From assembly GCF_001975825.1 (NCBI RefSeq), contig NZ_MTKN01000011.1, positions 106,455 through 170,454 of the forward strand: DNA of 64,000 nucleotides, written 5' to 3'. Shown one piece after another: positions 1 to 11,189 of the stretch. The notes under the pieces were generated by a model. The model was given only the letters and a program-made list of their open reading frames with translations. It did not search any database and was not told where the DNA came from. Within the stretch, counting starts at the first letter, position 1. Each line of letters begins with the position of its first letter. Source of the stretch: [Flexibacter] sp. ATCC 35208. Lineage in GTDB: Bacteria > Bacteroidota > Bacteroidia > Chitinophagales > Chitinophagaceae. A program made the position numbers and the translations under genes.

Positions 1-3000
1 TACTTGTAGTGCCATGGCAGCTTTTGCTGTTCTGGTCTGGTAGTTTTTGATGGCATGTGCTTCGTCCAGGATCACGGTATCCCACTCAATAGCAGTGAGT
101 AGTGCTCTCTCTGAGAGCAACAACCCATAGGTGATGATGACCACAGAGAAACCTCCTGCAGCAGCTAACAACTCTTTTCTGTCTCCTCCTGCATGCAGCA
201 CGACCACTCTTAAAGAGGGGGCAAAACGATTGATCTCATTGATCCAGTTAGGTAATACAGAGGCCGGGCATACCAATAAAGCAGGGCCTTCTGCTCCTCT
301 GTGGAGCAATAAGGTGATAGCCTGAATGGTTTTCCCCAAACCCATATCATCTGCCAGACAAGCGCCGGCACCCAGATTCGCTAATCGTACCATCCAGCGG
401 AAACCATCTTCCTGATAAGGACGCAGGGTTGCCTGCAAAGCTTCCGGAATAGCAGGCGTAACTGATATGATTTCTTTCCATCGCTGCTTTTGTGCTTTGA
501 AAGCGGCATCCGTTTCCACGCTACCCGCATCTTCCAGCATCTCATCCAGCATATGGGCAGCCATAGGCTGGATTTTCACAGACTCGTGGTCAGCGGTGGC
601 AAAGCTGTTGATTTCCTGTAACTGTCGGTAGAGCTTTTTGGTGAGTGCCAGATAACTGCCATTCCTTAGTGGAATGAAACGGCTTCTATGTTGTACGGTA
701 TTATCCAGCAATTCTTTCAGCGACAGTACCATGTCTTCATCCACCTTCAGTTCTCCCTGACATTCGAGCCACTTACGGTTCGATTTTACTGTCAGTGTCA
801 TTCTACGGGTAGTGACAACCTTGCGGATGCGCAGTTTTTCACCTTCCGGCCATTCTGAAATAGCCAGTTCAGGGTTTTCGTGAATCACTTCAAGTAGTTG
901 CAGGCAATCTCTGGGATCGGAGAAGATAATGTGATCATCTTCTATTTCCTGTGCCACTGCCTGTTGGATAAGTTCCAGTAAACGGGCATAGTTCGCTTTC
1001 TCCTCTTCCAGATCGCGGGTAGCCTGACAGCGTTCCCCATTCATCACACCTATAATGTGGGCTGCACCTTCTCCCGGTTTGCAATAGGGAGGGTCTGCAC
1101 CAAAAGGTTTTACAAAGAAGGATGCCTTCAGTGCATCGGCAGTAGGTTGTAACTGAACTGTGATGCGGGTATCGCCTTTACGTTGCTGAATATTGAGGGA
1201 AGTACCTTCCAGATTGGCGTGTACGGTAATGTGTGCGCCTATTTGCTGTAAGGCAGTGAGCAATTGTTCTTTGCCATCGGCAGGTACGACGGGAATCTGT
1301 TGAATAGTTTGTAAGAGGGTACGTTGTTTAGGCGTCAACCTGAATACTTTCAGTCTTGTTTCAGATTCTCTGATGAAGATGATCTCTTTTGATAAATCGG
1401 TGGTGGGGAGGTTACTATCAAAAGTAAATCCCTTACCTGTTTTATTGACCAGCAGCTCTGGCTCTCCTTTTACGATATCTAACGAGATATCGGGATCATG
1501 GGCCATGAAGAGGTAAGGATGCCCGGCCATTTCCGGCCACACCCTGTCTTCAAACACATAATCGTCCGAGCCGTAAGTATAGAAACTTTGTTTGATCAGG
1601 CAGTCTCCTATTCGTACATCCTGTGGCGTCATACCGGGTATCACCCCTTCCCTGAACCTTTTCATGTCCACAGGTCGGCCTCTGCTCCACCCGGAGGTAT
1701 CGTTAAAGGATTGGAGAATGACCTGGATCTCTTTGGTAGTGGGTTCTACAAGATAAGCAATACGTGTTGTCTGCTGTGGTTTTTCCGCTTGCTGTGCTTC
1801 CGGTATAGAGAGTAATTTCAACAGCCTTTCCCACTCCGCAGTTCTTTTCAGCTGGGAGAGCAATGGTTTTTTGCCGATGACGGATGCCGCTTCGAGGTAG
1901 GCATCTTCTTTCTTACGAAAGCCCTCATCTTTAAACAGGTAGAGGTATTCGTAAGTAAGGAACCGGTAGTGATTTTGAATGCCTTTATACAGTAATTGTG
2001 TGCTGAGATCTTTGTAGGTCTTCAGCAATTTACTGGCAGGCAGGTAGATCTGTAGGCAGATCAATGCCAGGTAACTGATCAGGTTTCCATGATTGCCCTG
2101 TAATAGGATCAGCAGCATGTTTTCTGCTTTTTCTTTTCTGCCCTGATGGAAATGGAGTAAACTGATAGCAGGGGTAATGTCTGCTCTCAGCTTCTTCTCG
2201 TAGAAGGTCACGATTTTCGTGATCAGGGGAAATGATCGTGAATCAGGGAGTAAGATCAGGTTGAAGACGTATATAAAGGATAGTACCGGCGATAGCGGTA
2301 CCATGTGTTTACGATCGGTTTTAGGTTGCTGTTTGATGCCTTGCTCAAATAAAAGAAACGCAGCATCCGGTTGTTGGTCATAGAGCGCAATCACTGCTTG
2401 TGAAAACGGATCGTCAGAAGGTTTCATAGCACCTTCCAACACATTCCAGTTAATAATCGGCGGGGCTGATGCCAGTATTGAAACCGGCGACAAATTTCGC
2501 AGTTGCAGATTGATGGCCGCCTGATAAATGACCTGAACACTATCAGTTTCAAACAGCTGCAATAAAGGCTTGTATTCCGGAAAGTACAGTAGATAGCAGA
2601 GATAAGGCAAATATTCATTGATCTCTCCGCTGATGCGCATCACCGGTGCTCTTAATAACGACTTCTCTCCTGTGAAGAATGCGATCAACAGTTGCTGTAG
2701 TTCCTGAATCCTCGCGTTGCTGCTATAAAACGAGTAGGGTTTTACCTGCTGAATTAATTGCAGGTATTGTGGCTGCCTTACTTTTTCCGGGAATAAAAAA
2801 AAGCTCATGGCCGGATCGAGTGAATAGTTGCCGGTCACATGTTTGACCACTATACCCGCTGCTATGAGCTCTTCCAATATGTCAGCAATTACATCCTGTG
2901 GTATATCAAGTAACTTCAGCACGGCATCTGAGAGCATGTATTTATCTACCGGGTAGATGTAAACGGCTAGTATGTCTATTACCAGTTGTGTTTCCTCGTT

Positions 3001-3042
3001 CCGTGAGTGATAAATATCCAGATAATGCGCGCTATCAACCAT
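1..3042 (-). CDS. SNF2-family DNA-dependent ATPase/helicase, 3' end cut by window edge
   Basis: The first 1014 residues are visible; the gene continues past base 1. The last ~140 visible residues carry SNF2 motifs: helicase motif I (LADDMGLGKTIQAI, about bases 330-372), motif Ia region (LLVCPASVLPNWINEI) and the DEAH box (LDEAHAIKN, about bases 40-66). The RecA2 half lies outside. The ~880 residues before it are a long, mostly helical and beta-mixed regulatory region with no domain I can name. SNF2 proteins translocate on duplex DNA using ATP and remodel protein-DNA complexes; bacterial homologues (RapA- and HepA-like) act on transcription complexes, but the exact role here is unknown. The start ATG at 3042 is chosen because a TACATTTG -7 box sits 5 nt upstream, implying a near-leaderless mRNA. 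Confidence 0.9.
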   Translation of the reverse strand, partial: MVDSAHYLDIYHSRNEETQLVIDILAVYIYPVDKYMLSDAVLKLLDIPQDVIADILEELIAAGIVVKHVTGNYSLDPAMSFFLFPEKVRQPQYLQLIQQVKPYSFYSSNARIQELQQLLIAFFTGEKSLLRAPVMRISGEINEYLPYLCYLLYFPEYKPLLQLFETDSVQVIYQAAINLQLRNLSPVSILASAPPIINWNVLEGAMKPSDDPFSQAVIALYDQQPDAAFLLFEQGIKQQPKTDRKHMVPLSPVLSFIYVFNLILLPDSRSFPLITKIVTFYEKKLRADITPAISLLHFHQGRKEKAENMLLILLQGNHGNLISYLALICLQIYLPASKLLKTYKDLSTQLLYKGIQNHYRFLTYEYLYLFKDEGFRKKEDAYLEAASVIGKKPLLSQLKRTAEWERLLKLLSIPEAQQAEKPQQTTRIAYLVEPTTKEIQVILQSFNDTSGWSRGRPVDMKRFREGVIPGMTPQDVRIGDCLIKQSFYTYGSDDYVFEDRVWPEMAGHPYLFMAHDPDISLDIVKGEPELLVNKTGKGFTFDSNLPTTDLSKEIIFIRESETRLKVFRLTPKQRTLLQTIQQIPVVPADGKEQLLTALQQIGAHITVHANLEGTSLNIQQRKGDTRITVQLQPTADALKASFFVKPFGADPPYCKPGEGAAHIIGVMNGERCQATRDLEEEKANYARLLELIQQAVAQEIEDDHIIFSDPRDCLQLLEVIHENPELAISEWPEGEKLRIRKVVTTRRMTLTVKSNRKWLECQGELKVDEDMVLSLKELLDNTVQHRSRFIPLRNGSYLALTKKLYRQLQEINSFATADHESVKIQPMAAHMLDEMLEDAGSVETDAAFKAQKQRWKEIISVTPAIPEALQATLRPYQEDGFRWMVRLANLGAGACLADDMGLGKTIQAITLLLHRGAEGPALLVCPASVLPNWINEINRFAPSLRVVVLHAGGDRKELLAAAGGFSVVIITYGLLLSERALLTAIEWDTVILDEAHAIKNYQTRTAKAAMALQV

Positions 3043-3047
3043 TGGTA

Positions 3048-3055
3048 CAAATGTA
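3048..3055 (-). promoter_or_regulatory. Bacteroidota -7 element (TACATTTG) of the SNF2 gene
   Basis: On the minus strand TACATTTG matches the TAnnTTTG -7 consensus and ends 5 nt before the ATG. No convincing -33 TTTG is present at 19-21 nt. Transcription would start at or beside the start codon. Confidence 0.4.
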
Positions 3056-3138
3056 GCAAAAGGCTACCATTCCCTGTGCGATGACATAACTGTTGTGGAA
3101 TGTTTTGGGGTAAATAATTTTGGAGTTATCATTCTATC

Positions 3139-3555
3139 TTATGCTTCTTTCACAAATGACAACATATATTTTGCGATAGTTAAAAAAGATGCCAGGTCAC
3201 TGGGTTTGGTGATATAATCCACCACTCCCAGTTCAATACTACGTGCTTTAAATACCGGACTACTTGAAGTACTCCATATGATCTTAGGAATTCCCAGATA
3301 CCTCGACTGGTCATTTAGCTCCTCTACAATTTCAACCCCCGTTAGTTCCGGAATATTATAATCCAGGATCATTAACACAGGAAGCTCCTTGTCCTCTATA
3401 CTTTCCAGATATTTAATGAATTTTCTGCCGTTAGGGATACACACCAGCTGCCAGGTAGGATCTATTTCACTAAATGCATTTTCTAATAATTCCTGATCAT
3501 CAATATCATCTTCTGCTAACAGAATAAGCCGCTTCGAATGGCCTGAAAATTGCAT
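3139..3555 (-). CDS. Single-domain response regulator (receiver only)
   Basis: A 138-residue CheY-like receiver with no output domain. Visible are the acidic pair in LLAEDDIDDQE near residue 15, the phospho-acceptor Asp in LMILDYNIPELTG near residue 75, the Ser/Thr switch position in IIWSTSSS, and the conserved Lys in DYITKP. The composition resembles Rcp1/phytochrome-type receivers, which shuttle phosphate in a relay or act by protein contact. It is divergent from the giant hybrid kinase at 3721, separated by 165 bp, so it is a plausible relay partner of that kinase. The partner assignment is inference; the domain assignment is firm. Confidence 0.9.
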   Translation of the reverse strand: MQFSGHSKRLILLAEDDIDDQELLENAFSEIDPTWQLVCIPNGRKFIKYLESIEDKELPVLMILDYNIPELTGVEIVEELNDQSRYLGIPKIIWSTSSSPVFKARSIELGVVDYITKPSDLASFLTIAKYMLSFVKEA

Positions 3556-3720
3556 CTTTTAGTAATGTTTAACGTTTCTGTAACGCTAAATTACCATTTC
3601 AAAGCATACAATGTATGATTACCTGGAACAAACCTTCTTTTGTTTTTAAATCATTGATTGGGCGCGCATTAAAGATAATTTTTTAGCATATATAAGTATA
3701 AAGTCGCTAATACCTTCAGC
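3556..3720. promoter_or_regulatory. Divergent intergenic region, receiver gene / poly-HAMP kinase
   Basis: This spacer must hold both promoters. For the kinase, ATTG (3653-3656), 19 nt, then TAATTTTT (3676-3683) is an imperfect -33/-7 pair. A near palindrome CATACAATGTATG lies at about 3605-3617, between the two start regions, and could be a regulator site. Both readings are tentative. Confidence 0.3.
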
Positions 3721-6700
3721 ATGAACACCCGGAAGAAGAATTCTGCCGCCACTCCCTTGCCTGCCACAAATGTGGAAATTGCTCCACAGTCTTCCCCAAT
3801 GTCCAACCATGCGACCGATAGTGTCGTAGACGAACTGGATATGCGCCAGTTGTTACAGGTCCTTTCTGAAGTTAAGAATGGTAATTTCACTGTCCGGATG
3901 CCGGCAGATAATATTGGTTTAAGCGGTAAAATTTGTGATACCGTCAACGATATTATTGCCCTCAACGAAACATTGGTGGAAGAACTCATGCTGGCCCGGA
4001 ATACGATCGGGAAAATGGGGAAACTGAATCACAGGGTACAAATGCCCCGCACTGCCAAAGGGTCGTGGAATATGGCAGAAGTATCTATCAATAACCTGAT
4101 CTCTGATCTGGTACATCCTACCATCGAAATTGCCCATGTAATCAGCTCCGTGGCAAAAGGTAATCTCTCTCAGGAAATGCCCTTACAAATTGAGGATCAC
4201 GTACTGCAGGGGGAATTTGCCCGTATCGCCACTGAGGTAAATGGCATGGTGAAACAATTGAACCTCTTCACTCTCGAGGTAACGCGCGTAGCACGTGAGG
4301 TAGGTTCTGAAGGTAAACTGGGTGGTCAGGCGAAGGTAAAAGACGTAGCCGGTGTATGGAAAGACCTCACCGACTCTGTAAACCAGATGGCAGGTAACCT
4401 CACTGACCAGGTGCGAAATATCGCTGAAGTAACCACCGCTGTGGCGAAAGGTGACCTCTCTAAAAAAATCACTGTAGACGTACAAGGAGAAATTCTTGAA
4501 CTGAAAGATACCATCAACACTATGGTGGACCAGCTGAACTCCTTCTCCTCCGAGGTGACCCGTGTGGCGCGTGAGGTAGGTACAGATGGTAAACTGGGTG
4601 GTCAGGCAGAAGTAAAAGGGGTAGCCGGTACATGGAAAGACCTCACTGACTCTGTAAACCAAATGGCTTCGAACCTGACAGGTCAGGTGCGAAACATTGC
4701 GGAAGTGACCACCGCTGTGGCGAGAGGTGACCTCTCCCGCAAAATTACCGTGGATGTAAAAGGAGAGATCCTTGAGTTGAAAAACACGATCAATACGATG
4801 GTGGACCAGCTGAACTCCTTCTCTGCCGAGGTAACGCGTGTGGCGCGTGAAGTAGGTTCTGAAGGTAAACTGGGTGGTCTGGCCACTGTGAAAGGCGTAG
4901 GTGGTGTATGGAAAGACCTGACCGAATCGGTAAACCAGATGGGTTCTAACCTGACAGCTCAGGTGCGAAATATTGCTGAAGTAACGACCGCCGTGGCGAA
5001 AGGTGACCTTTCCCGCAAGATTACGGTGGATGTAAAAGGAGAGATCCTTGAGTTGAAAAACACCATCAATACGATGGTGGATCAGCTGAACTCCTTCGCC
5101 TCTGAGGTAACGCGTGTGGCGCTGGAAGTAGGTACGGAAGGTAAACTGGGTGGTCAGGCAAAAGTACAGGGTGTGGGCGGTACATGGAAAGACCTTACCG
5201 ACTCTGTAAACCAGATGGCTTCTAACCTGACCGGTCAGGTACGTAACATTGCCGAAGTAACGACTGCCGTGGCAAACGGTGACCTTTCCAAAAAGATCAC
5301 GGTGGATGTGGCAGGAGAAATACTGGAACTGAAGAAGACCATCAACACGATGGTGGATCAGCTGAACTCCTTCGCCTCCGAGGTAACGCGTGTGGCGCTG
5401 GAAGTAGGTACGGAAGGTAAACTGGGTGGTCAGGCAAAAGTACAGGGTGTGGGTGGTACATGGAAAGACCTGACCGAATCAGTAAACCAGATGGGTTCTA
5501 ACCTGACAGCACAGGTGCGAAACATCGCCGAAGTAACGACTGCCGTGGCAAAAGGAGACCTCTCCCGCAAAATCACGGTGGATGTAAAAGGAGAAATTCT
5601 TGAACTGAAAAATACCATCAACACGATGGTGGACCAGCTGAACGCCTTTGGTAGTGAGGTATTCAGGGTGGCGCGCGAAGTAGGTTCTGAAGGTAAACTG
5701 GGTGGTCAGGCAGACGTACCAGGTGTAGAAGGTTTGTGGAAAGATCTGACCGACTCTGTAAATATCATGGCCTCTAACCTGACCTCTCAGGTACGTAACA
5801 TCGCGGAAGTAACGACTGCGGTGGCGAATGGAGACCTTTCCCGCAAAATTGAAGTAGATGTAAAAGGAGAGATCCTTGAACTGAAAAATACCATCAACAC
5901 CATGGTGGAACAGCTGCGCGCCTTTGCCTCTGAGGTAACGCGTGTGGCACGTGAGGTAGGTACTGAAGGTAAACTGGGTGGTCAGGCAAATGTACCAGGT
6001 GTAGGTGGTACCTGGAAAGATCTGACCGATTCTGTGAACCAGATGGCGGGTAACCTTACGGCACAGGTACGTAACATCGCCGATGTGGCTATTGCCGTGG
6101 CAAATGGTGATATGAGCCGCAAAATCACGGTGGATGTACGCGGAGAAATTCTCCAGCTGAAAGAAACCCTCAATACGATGGTGGACCAGCTTCGTGCTTT
6201 TGCCTCTGAGGTAACGCGTGTGGCACGTGAGGTAGGTACTGATGGTAAACTGGGTGGTCAGGCATTCGTACCGGGTGTAGCTGGTACCTGGAAAGATCTG
6301 ACCGATTCTGTAAACCAGATGACGGGTAACCTTACCTCGCAGGTGCGTAACATCGCCGAAGTAACGAAAGCCGTGGCTTCTGGTGACCTTACCAAAAAAG
6401 TAACGATCGATGTAAAAGGAGAGATCCTTGATCTGAAAAATACCATCAATACGATGGTGGACCAGCTGAACTCCTTCTCTGTAGAGGTAACGCGTGTGGC
6501 GCGTGAAGTGGGTACGGAAGGTAAACTGGGTGGTCAGGCAGAAGTACAGGGTGTGGGTGGTACCTGGAAGGATCTCACCGACTCTGTAAACATGATGGCC
6601 TCTAACCTTACCAACCAGGTACGAGGTATTGCCAAAGTAGTAACCGCCGTAGCAACGGGTAACCTGAAGCAAAAACTCTCCATCGTGTCGCGGGGTGAGG

Positions 6701-9700
6701 TAGCACAACTGACGGACACCATCAATGAAATGATCGATACCCTCGCTCTCTTTGCCGACCAGGTAACTACGGTTGCCCGCGAAGTAGGTGTGGAAGGGCG
6801 TTTGGGCGGTCAGGCAAGTGTGCCGGGTGCATCTGGTATCTGGAAAAACCTGACGGAAAACGTGAACCAGCTGGCAGAAAACCTCACTACGCAGGTACGT
6901 GCAATTTCTGCCGTAGCCTCTGCGGTAACGAAAGGCGACCTGACCCAGATGATCCGCGTAGAAGCGAAAGGCGAGGTGGAAGAACTGAAAGATACCATCA
7001 ACCAGATGATCGCCAACCTGAAACAAACTACGCTCCGTAACCAGGAGCAGGACTGGCTGAAATCGAACCTTGCTCAGTTCACACAGATGCTGCAAGGTCA
7101 GAAAGATCTCAATACCGTGACCCGCCGCATTCTCTCAGAACTCGCGCGGGTGGTACGTGCACAGAAAGGGATGTTCTACATACTGGAACAGGAAGAGAAC
7201 CTGGAAAATCCAAAACTCAAACTGTTCGCTTCCTACGCATATGGCGAAGAAGAAAGCATCAGCCGCGAATTCTCACTGGGACAAGGTTTGGTAGGGCAGG
7301 TAGCCCTCGACAAAGAACGAATCTTACTCACAAACGTACCTTCTAATTATATCAAGATCAGCTCTGGCCTTGGTGAAGCTGCGCCAATGAACCTGATCGT
7401 ACTGCCGGTGCTCTTTGAAACAGAGATCAAGGCGGTGATAGAACTGGCCAGCTTCGATGCCTTTGGTGAAACACACCTTGACTTCCTCAGTCAGCTCACA
7501 GAATCTATTGGTATCGTATTGAACACCATCGAAGCCAACTCCCGTACAGAAGACCTGCTGGCTCAATCCCAGTCACTGGCAGATGAGTTGAGACGTACCA
7601 ATGAAGAGCTGCAGGATAAAGCCCACCTGCTGGTAAAACAAAAGGACGAAGTGGAAGACAAGAACAAAGAGGTGGAAGAAGCCCGTCGCTCGCTGGAAGA
7701 AAAAGCAGAGCAGCTACAGCTGACTTCCAAATACAAATCAGAATTCCTGGCCAATATGTCGCATGAGCTGCGTACACCGCTAAACTCACTGCTCATTCTG
7801 GCCCAGCAATTATACGAAAACCATGATGGTAACCTGAATGAAAAACAGGTGCGCTACGCCAAGACCATTCATAGTTGTGGGGATGACCTGATCCAACTGA
7901 TCAACGATATCCTCGATCTGTCTAAGATCGAATCCGGTTATATCTCTACCGACTTTATCAAAGTTCGCTTCAATGAGGTGATTGGATTTGTGGAAACGAC
8001 CTTCAAGCATATCTCTGAAAGCAAGAATCTGCGTTTCAGAATAGAGATGGATGATCAGTTGCCACAAACACTGGAAACCGACGTACAGCGTCTGAACCAG
8101 ATCCTGAAGAACCTGCTCTCCAATGCATTTAAGTTTACAGAAAAAGGTGAAGTCCGCCTCCGTATTTACGAAGCGCGCCACAACTGGAAACAACAAAATG
8201 ACAGCCTGGAAAGTGCGACTAAAGTGGTGGCATTTGAAATCAGGGATACAGGTATCGGTATTTCCAAAGACAAACAAAATATCATCTTCGAAGCCTTCCA
8301 GCAGGCAGAGGGGTCTACCAGCCGTAAATATGGCGGTACCGGTCTGGGATTGAGTATCAGCCGTGGTCTGGCAGACCTGTTGGGTGGTTCAATTGAATTG
8401 ATGAGTGAAGCTGGTAAGGGTAGCACCTTCACCCTCTTCCTGCCACTTGACTATAATCCATCCGTGATCAGAAAAGAGAAGCAAAGTAGTCTGACGGTGG
8501 GTGAATACACCTTGCCGCAGCCATATGAACCACCGATGATACCAAGTCGTACGGTGAGCGAAACCAAAGACCTGGAGGGTCTGAATGAGATTATCAATGA
8601 GATAGGCGACGACAGAACGCATATTATGGACACCGACAAGGTAGTACTGATCGTGGAAGATGATGTACGCTTTGCGAAGATCATGCAGGAAAAGGCGCAT
8701 GAGATGGGGCTAAAAGTAGTGGTGGCCACCAGTTTTGGCGAAGTGTTCGACCTCACAAACAAGTTCAATCCAATCGCTGTGACACTGGATGTGAAGTTGC
8801 CGGATGCCAGCGGATGGAGGGTGCTTGACCTGTTTAAAAACGACATTAACCTGCGGCATATTCCTATCCACCTGATATCTGGTGAAGAAAACAGGTTGCT
8901 GGCCATGCACCGTGGGGCACGTAGCTTCAACCTGAAGCCATTAAAAACAGAAGCGCTGAATATTCTCTTCAGCAGTATCATCGATCAGCATGAGCGCAAG
9001 ACGAAGAGAGTATTGGTGGTAGAAGACAATGAGCCGGATGCATCACAGATAGCCCGTATCCTGGACAATGGAGAGCTGATAGAAATGGAATTTGTAGATA
9101 ATGGAAAATCGGCCCTTGATGCCATCAATCAAAATAATTATGATTGTATCATCGCAGATTATATGTTGCCAGATATAGATGGTGCAGACTTTGTCGCTGG
9201 ATTAAATACCGTGAACAGGTACAATGCTACACCTGTCATTGTATATTCTGCGCGGGACTTTTCCAACAATGAAAAATCCAAACTGAAGCAATATGCCAAT
9301 AAAATATTGCTGAAGGGCGTTAACTCATTGGATTTGTTGCTGGAAGAAACGATCATGCAGTTGCACCTGAACCACCAGGCATTATTACCTGAAAAGAAAA
9401 AGCTAATCGAAGATCTGCGTTCTCAGAAAGATGTGTTAATCCATAAGAATGTACTGGTAGTCGATGATGATGTACGTAACTTGTTTGCCCTGACTACAGC
9501 ATTTGAGCGTTTCCATATCAATACTATTACGGCAGAAAGTGGAAAAGAGGCAATGAGTATTCTCAGCGAGAATAACCAGATCGATATTGTGCTAATGGAT
9601 ATCATGATGCCGGAAATGGATGGATATGAGACGATGCAGAAAATTCGCAGGGAACATAAGAACAGTGCACTGCCGATCATAGCAGTGACAGCGAAGGCGA

Positions 9701-9810
9701 TGAAGGGGGATAGAGAGAAATGTCTGGAAGCCGGTGCATCTGATTATATCACCAAACCATTGAAGATAGATCAGCTGTTATCGTTGATGAGAGTGTGGTT
9801 ATACCGTTAA
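3721..9810 (+). CDS. Soluble poly-HAMP hybrid histidine kinase with three receivers
   Basis: 2029 residues and no membrane segment or signal peptide, so a cytoplasmic sensor. Order: a divergent HAMP-like leader (about 40-170); ten HAMP-type repeats of exactly 92 residues (about 174-1100), each with [24 protein letters not shown] and NTMVDQL-type signatures; a GAF domain (about 1120-1285); a coiled coil (about 1285-1340); HisKA with H1348 in SHELRTPLN; HATPase with N1468 in the N box and DTGIG at 1509-1513; then receivers with phospho-acceptors near D1690, D1813 and D1960. This is the architecture of fungal group III (Nik1/Os1-type) kinases, which use repeated HAMP units in osmotic and cell-wall stress sensing; a similar role here is inference. 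It is followed 60 bp later by a receiver-kinase, suggesting one relay. Repeats 4 and 5 are nearly identical at DNA level. Confidence 0.95.
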   Translation: MNTRKKNSAATPLPATNVEIAPQSSPMSNHATDSVVDELDMRQLLQVLSEVKNGNFTVRMPADNIGLSGKICDTVNDIIALNETLVEELMLARNTIGKMGKLNHRVQMPRTAKGSWNMAEVSINNLISDLVHPTIEIAHVISSVAKGNLSQEMPLQIEDHVLQGEFARIATEVNGMVKQLNLFTLEVTRVAREVGSEGKLGGQAKVKDVAGVWKDLTDSVNQMAGNLTDQVRNIAEVTTAVAKGDLSKKITVDVQGEILELKDTINTMVDQLNSFSSEVTRVAREVGTDGKLGGQAEVKGVAGTWKDLTDSVNQMASNLTGQVRNIAEVTTAVARGDLSRKITVDVKGEILELKNTINTMVDQLNSFSAEVTRVAREVGSEGKLGGLATVKGVGGVWKDLTESVNQMGSNLTAQVRNIAEVTTAVAKGDLSRKITVDVKGEILELKNTINTMVDQLNSFASEVTRVALEVGTEGKLGGQAKVQGVGGTWKDLTDSVNQMASNLTGQVRNIAEVTTAVANGDLSKKITVDVAGEILELKKTINTMVDQLNSFASEVTRVALEVGTEGKLGGQAKVQGVGGTWKDLTESVNQMGSNLTAQVRNIAEVTTAVAKGDLSRKITVDVKGEILELKNTINTMVDQLNAFGSEVFRVAREVGSEGKLGGQADVPGVEGLWKDLTDSVNIMASNLTSQVRNIAEVTTAVANGDLSRKIEVDVKGEILELKNTINTMVEQLRAFASEVTRVAREVGTEGKLGGQANVPGVGGTWKDLTDSVNQMAGNLTAQVRNIADVAIAVANGDMSRKITVDVRGEILQLKETLNTMVDQLRAFASEVTRVAREVGTDGKLGGQAFVPGVAGTWKDLTDSVNQMTGNLTSQVRNIAEVTKAVASGDLTKKVTIDVKGEILDLKNTINTMVDQLNSFSVEVTRVAREVGTEGKLGGQAEVQGVGGTWKDLTDSVNMMASNLTNQVRGIAKVVTAVATGNLKQKLSIVSRGEVAQLTDTINEMIDTLALFADQVTTVAREVGVEGRLGGQASVPGASGIWKNLTENVNQLAENLTTQVRAISAVASAVTKGDLTQMIRVEAKGEVEELKDTINQMIANLKQTTLRNQEQDWLKSNLAQFTQMLQGQKDLNTVTRRILSELARVVRAQKGMFYILEQEENLENPKLKLFASYAYGEEESISREFSLGQGLVGQVALDKERILLTNVPSNYIKISSGLGEAAPMNLIVLPVLFETEIKAVIELASFDAFGETHLDFLSQLTESIGIVLNTIEANSRTEDLLAQSQSLADELRRTNEELQDKAHLLVKQKDEVEDKNKEVEEARRSLEEKAEQLQLTSKYKSEFLANMSHELRTPLNSLLILAQQLYENHDGNLNEKQVRYAKTIHSCGDDLIQLINDILDLSKIESGYISTDFIKVRFNEVIGFVETTFKHISESKNLRFRIEMDDQLPQTLETDVQRLNQILKNLLSNAFKFTEKGEVRLRIYEARHNWKQQNDSLESATKVVAFEIRDTGIGISKDKQNIIFEAFQQAEGSTSRKYGGTGLGLSISRGLADLLGGSIELMSEAGKGSTFTLFLPLDYNPSVIRKEKQSSLTVGEYTLPQPYEPPMIPSRTVSETKDLEGLNEIINEIGDDRTHIMDTDKVVLIVEDDVRFAKIMQEKAHEMGLKVVVATSFGEVFDLTNKFNPIAVTLDVKLPDASGWRVLDLFKNDINLRHIPIHLISGEENRLLAMHRGARSFNLKPLKTEALNILFSSIIDQHERKTKRVLVVEDNEPDASQIARILDNGELIEMEFVDNGKSALDAINQNNYDCIIADYMLPDIDGADFVAGLNTVNRYNATPVIVYSARDFSNNEKSKLKQYANKILLKGVNSLDLLLEETIMQLHLNHQALLPEKKKLIEDLRSQKDVLIHKNVLVVDDDVRNLFALTTAFERFHINTITAESGKEAMSILSENNQIDIVLMDIMMPEMDGYETMQKIRREHKNSALPIIAVTAKAMKGDREKCLEAGASDYITKPLKIDQLLSLMRVWLYR
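4240..7020 (+). repeat. Ten in-frame tandem repeats of 276 bp encoding HAMP-type units
   Basis: The motif encoding GKLGG recurs every 276 bp (92 codons) ten times, from about 4312 to about 6796. Copies 4 and 5 (about 5087-5195 and 5363-5471) differ at only two bases across some 107 and share a private Arg-to-Leu change (VALEVG instead of VAREVG). Copies 3 and 5 share another private block ([14 protein letters not shown]). This mosaic points to recent unit duplication or gene conversion. Copies 1 and 10 are the most diverged, as expected at array edges. Confidence 0.95.
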
Positions 9811-9870
9811 TGTAAATACTTTATATCGATAAATATATTAATGTATATTCATTCCGAAAAAATTGAATAG

Positions 9871-11121
9871 GTGCAGCACCACGATGTCATAAAAATATTA
9901 GTAGTTGATGACCGACCGGATAATCTTTTGTCAATAGAATCCATATTGGAAAGGGAAAGCTACATCATCGTCAAAGCAAACTCTGGACGGGCTGCATTGA
10001 AGATCCTGCTTAAAGAATTTGATTTCTCCCTGATCCTGATGGATGTGCAGATGCCTGATATGAACGGTTTTGAAACAGCCACTTTCATTTATCAGCGTGA
10101 GAAGCTAAAAGATATTCCGATCATCTTCATCACTGCCCATAGTCACGAAGAAGAAGTGATCTTCAAAGGTTATAAGGCGGGTGCTGTCGATTTCATCTAT
10201 AAGCCAATTAACCCGGAGTTGTTGCGTATCAAGGTAGGCCTGTTTGTAGAGTTGTATAGAAAGACACAATCACTCATTGCACAGGAACAAAAACTACTGA
10301 ATGCCAACGCTTCACTACAGAAGGAAATAGAGGAAAGAGAAGCTTCTGAGCTGAGAGTATTAGATCTGAACAAGCAATTGCTGCAAAACAATATTCACCT
10401 CAAAGCGGTGAATGCTGAACTGGATAGATTTGCTTATATCGCATCGCATGATTTGCAGGAGCCGCTTCGTAAGATCAGGGTGTTCAGCGATATGATCGTT
10501 CAGAAAAAAAGCAGCAGCGAAGAAGTGAATAAGTATGTGATGAAAATCACGAACGCCACTATCCGCATGCAACAATTGGTCAGCGACTTACTCCGTTTCT
10601 CCCGTCATTCTATACAGGGAGGAGACTTTATTGACTCTGATCTGAATGAAATAGTGAAAGATGCATTGAACGAACTGGAGATAAAAATTCAGCAGAACAA
10701 TGCGATTATTAAAATTGATCCATTACCGTCTATACATGTGATCCCAACCCTGATGCGGCAGCTGTTTTATAATTTAATCAGCAATGCGTTGAAGTTCAGA
10801 AAGAAGGATGTGGCGCCGGAAGTACATATCTATGCGCAGAAAGAATCGCCGGAAGATGCGACGAGTCAACTGTATAAGATCTATATCACAGATAATGGAA
10901 TTGGTTTTGAGAGCCAGTATGCAGAGGATATTTTCATCGTGTTTAAGCGACTGCATAGTTACCATGAGATAGAAGGTACGGGTATTGGGTTATCTATTTG
11001 TAAGAAGATCATGGAGCAGCATAATGGTTTTATTACAGCTTCAGGGGAATTGGAACAAGGAGCGACATTTGTAATAGGTATACCGGTAAAACAGAGAGAG
11101 CCGCTGCCGCAGGCGCTATAA
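9871..11121 (+). CDS. Receiver-linked histidine kinase
   Basis: 416 residues starting at a GTG codon, since no in-frame ATG is available upstream before stops. Receiver domain at about 5-125 (VVDDRPDN; phospho-acceptor D58 in LILMDVQMPD; Lys in FIYKPI), a coiled-coil linker at about 130-180, HisKA with H193 in ASHDLQEPLR, then HATPase with YNLISNALKF, ITDNGIGF and GTGIGLSICKK. The H-D-L-Q-E-P variant of the H box is typical of phytochrome-like and cyanobacterial relay kinases. It is soluble. Its position 60 bp after the poly-HAMP kinase suggests co-transcription and a shared relay, possibly receiving phosphate through its own receiver. The input signal is unknown. Confidence 0.92.
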   Translation: MQHHDVIKILVVDDRPDNLLSIESILERESYIIVKANSGRAALKILLKEFDFSLILMDVQMPDMNGFETATFIYQREKLKDIPIIFITAHSHEEEVIFKGYKAGAVDFIYKPINPELLRIKVGLFVELYRKTQSLIAQEQKLLNANASLQKEIEEREASELRVLDLNKQLLQNNIHLKAVNAELDRFAYIASHDLQEPLRKIRVFSDMIVQKKSSSEEVNKYVMKITNATIRMQQLVSDLLRFSRHSIQGGDFIDSDLNEIVKDALNELEIKIQQNNAIIKIDPLPSIHVIPTLMRQLFYNLISNALKFRKKDVAPEVHIYAQKESPEDATSQLYKIYITDNGIGFESQYAEDIFIVFKRLHSYHEIEGTGIGLSICKKIMEQHNGFITASGELEQGATFVIGIPVKQREPLPQAL

Positions 11122-11140
11122 GCCCCCGCGGCAGCGGCTC
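11098..11140 (+). repeat. 13-bp perfect inverted repeat spanning the kinase stop codon
   Basis: GAGCCGCTGCCGC at 11098-11110 is the reverse complement of 11128-11140, with 17 bases between that include the TAA stop at 11119-11121. It lies immediately before the larger terminator hairpin. It may be a 3' mRNA stabilising structure. Confidence 0.6.
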
Positions 11141-11143
11141 CCG

Positions 11144-11186
11144 GCGGTTCAAAATCTTTTGCCGGAGGCAAAAGATTTTGAACCGC
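11144..11186 (+). terminator. Strong hairpin terminator between convergent genes
   Basis: A 20-bp perfect stem (11144-11163 and 11167-11186) with a 3-nt loop GGA, followed on the + strand by an A/T-rich stretch (ATTTTATTTTATAG). It lies between the receiver-kinase and the convergent GH3 gene, whose stop codon starts at 11190. The T-rich tail favours termination of the + strand transcript. Confidence 0.75.
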
Positions 11187-11189
11187 ATT

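Noticed and set aside
1498..1815. 105-residue + strand frame inside the SNF2 gene
   Set aside because: It is antisense to a continuous coding region and has no recognisable features.
5479..7095. 538-residue open frame antisense to the poly-HAMP kinase
   Set aside because: It mirrors the 276-bp repeats of the real gene and has a repetitive, His/Tyr/Arg-rich sequence with no domain; the sense frame has clear motifs throughout.
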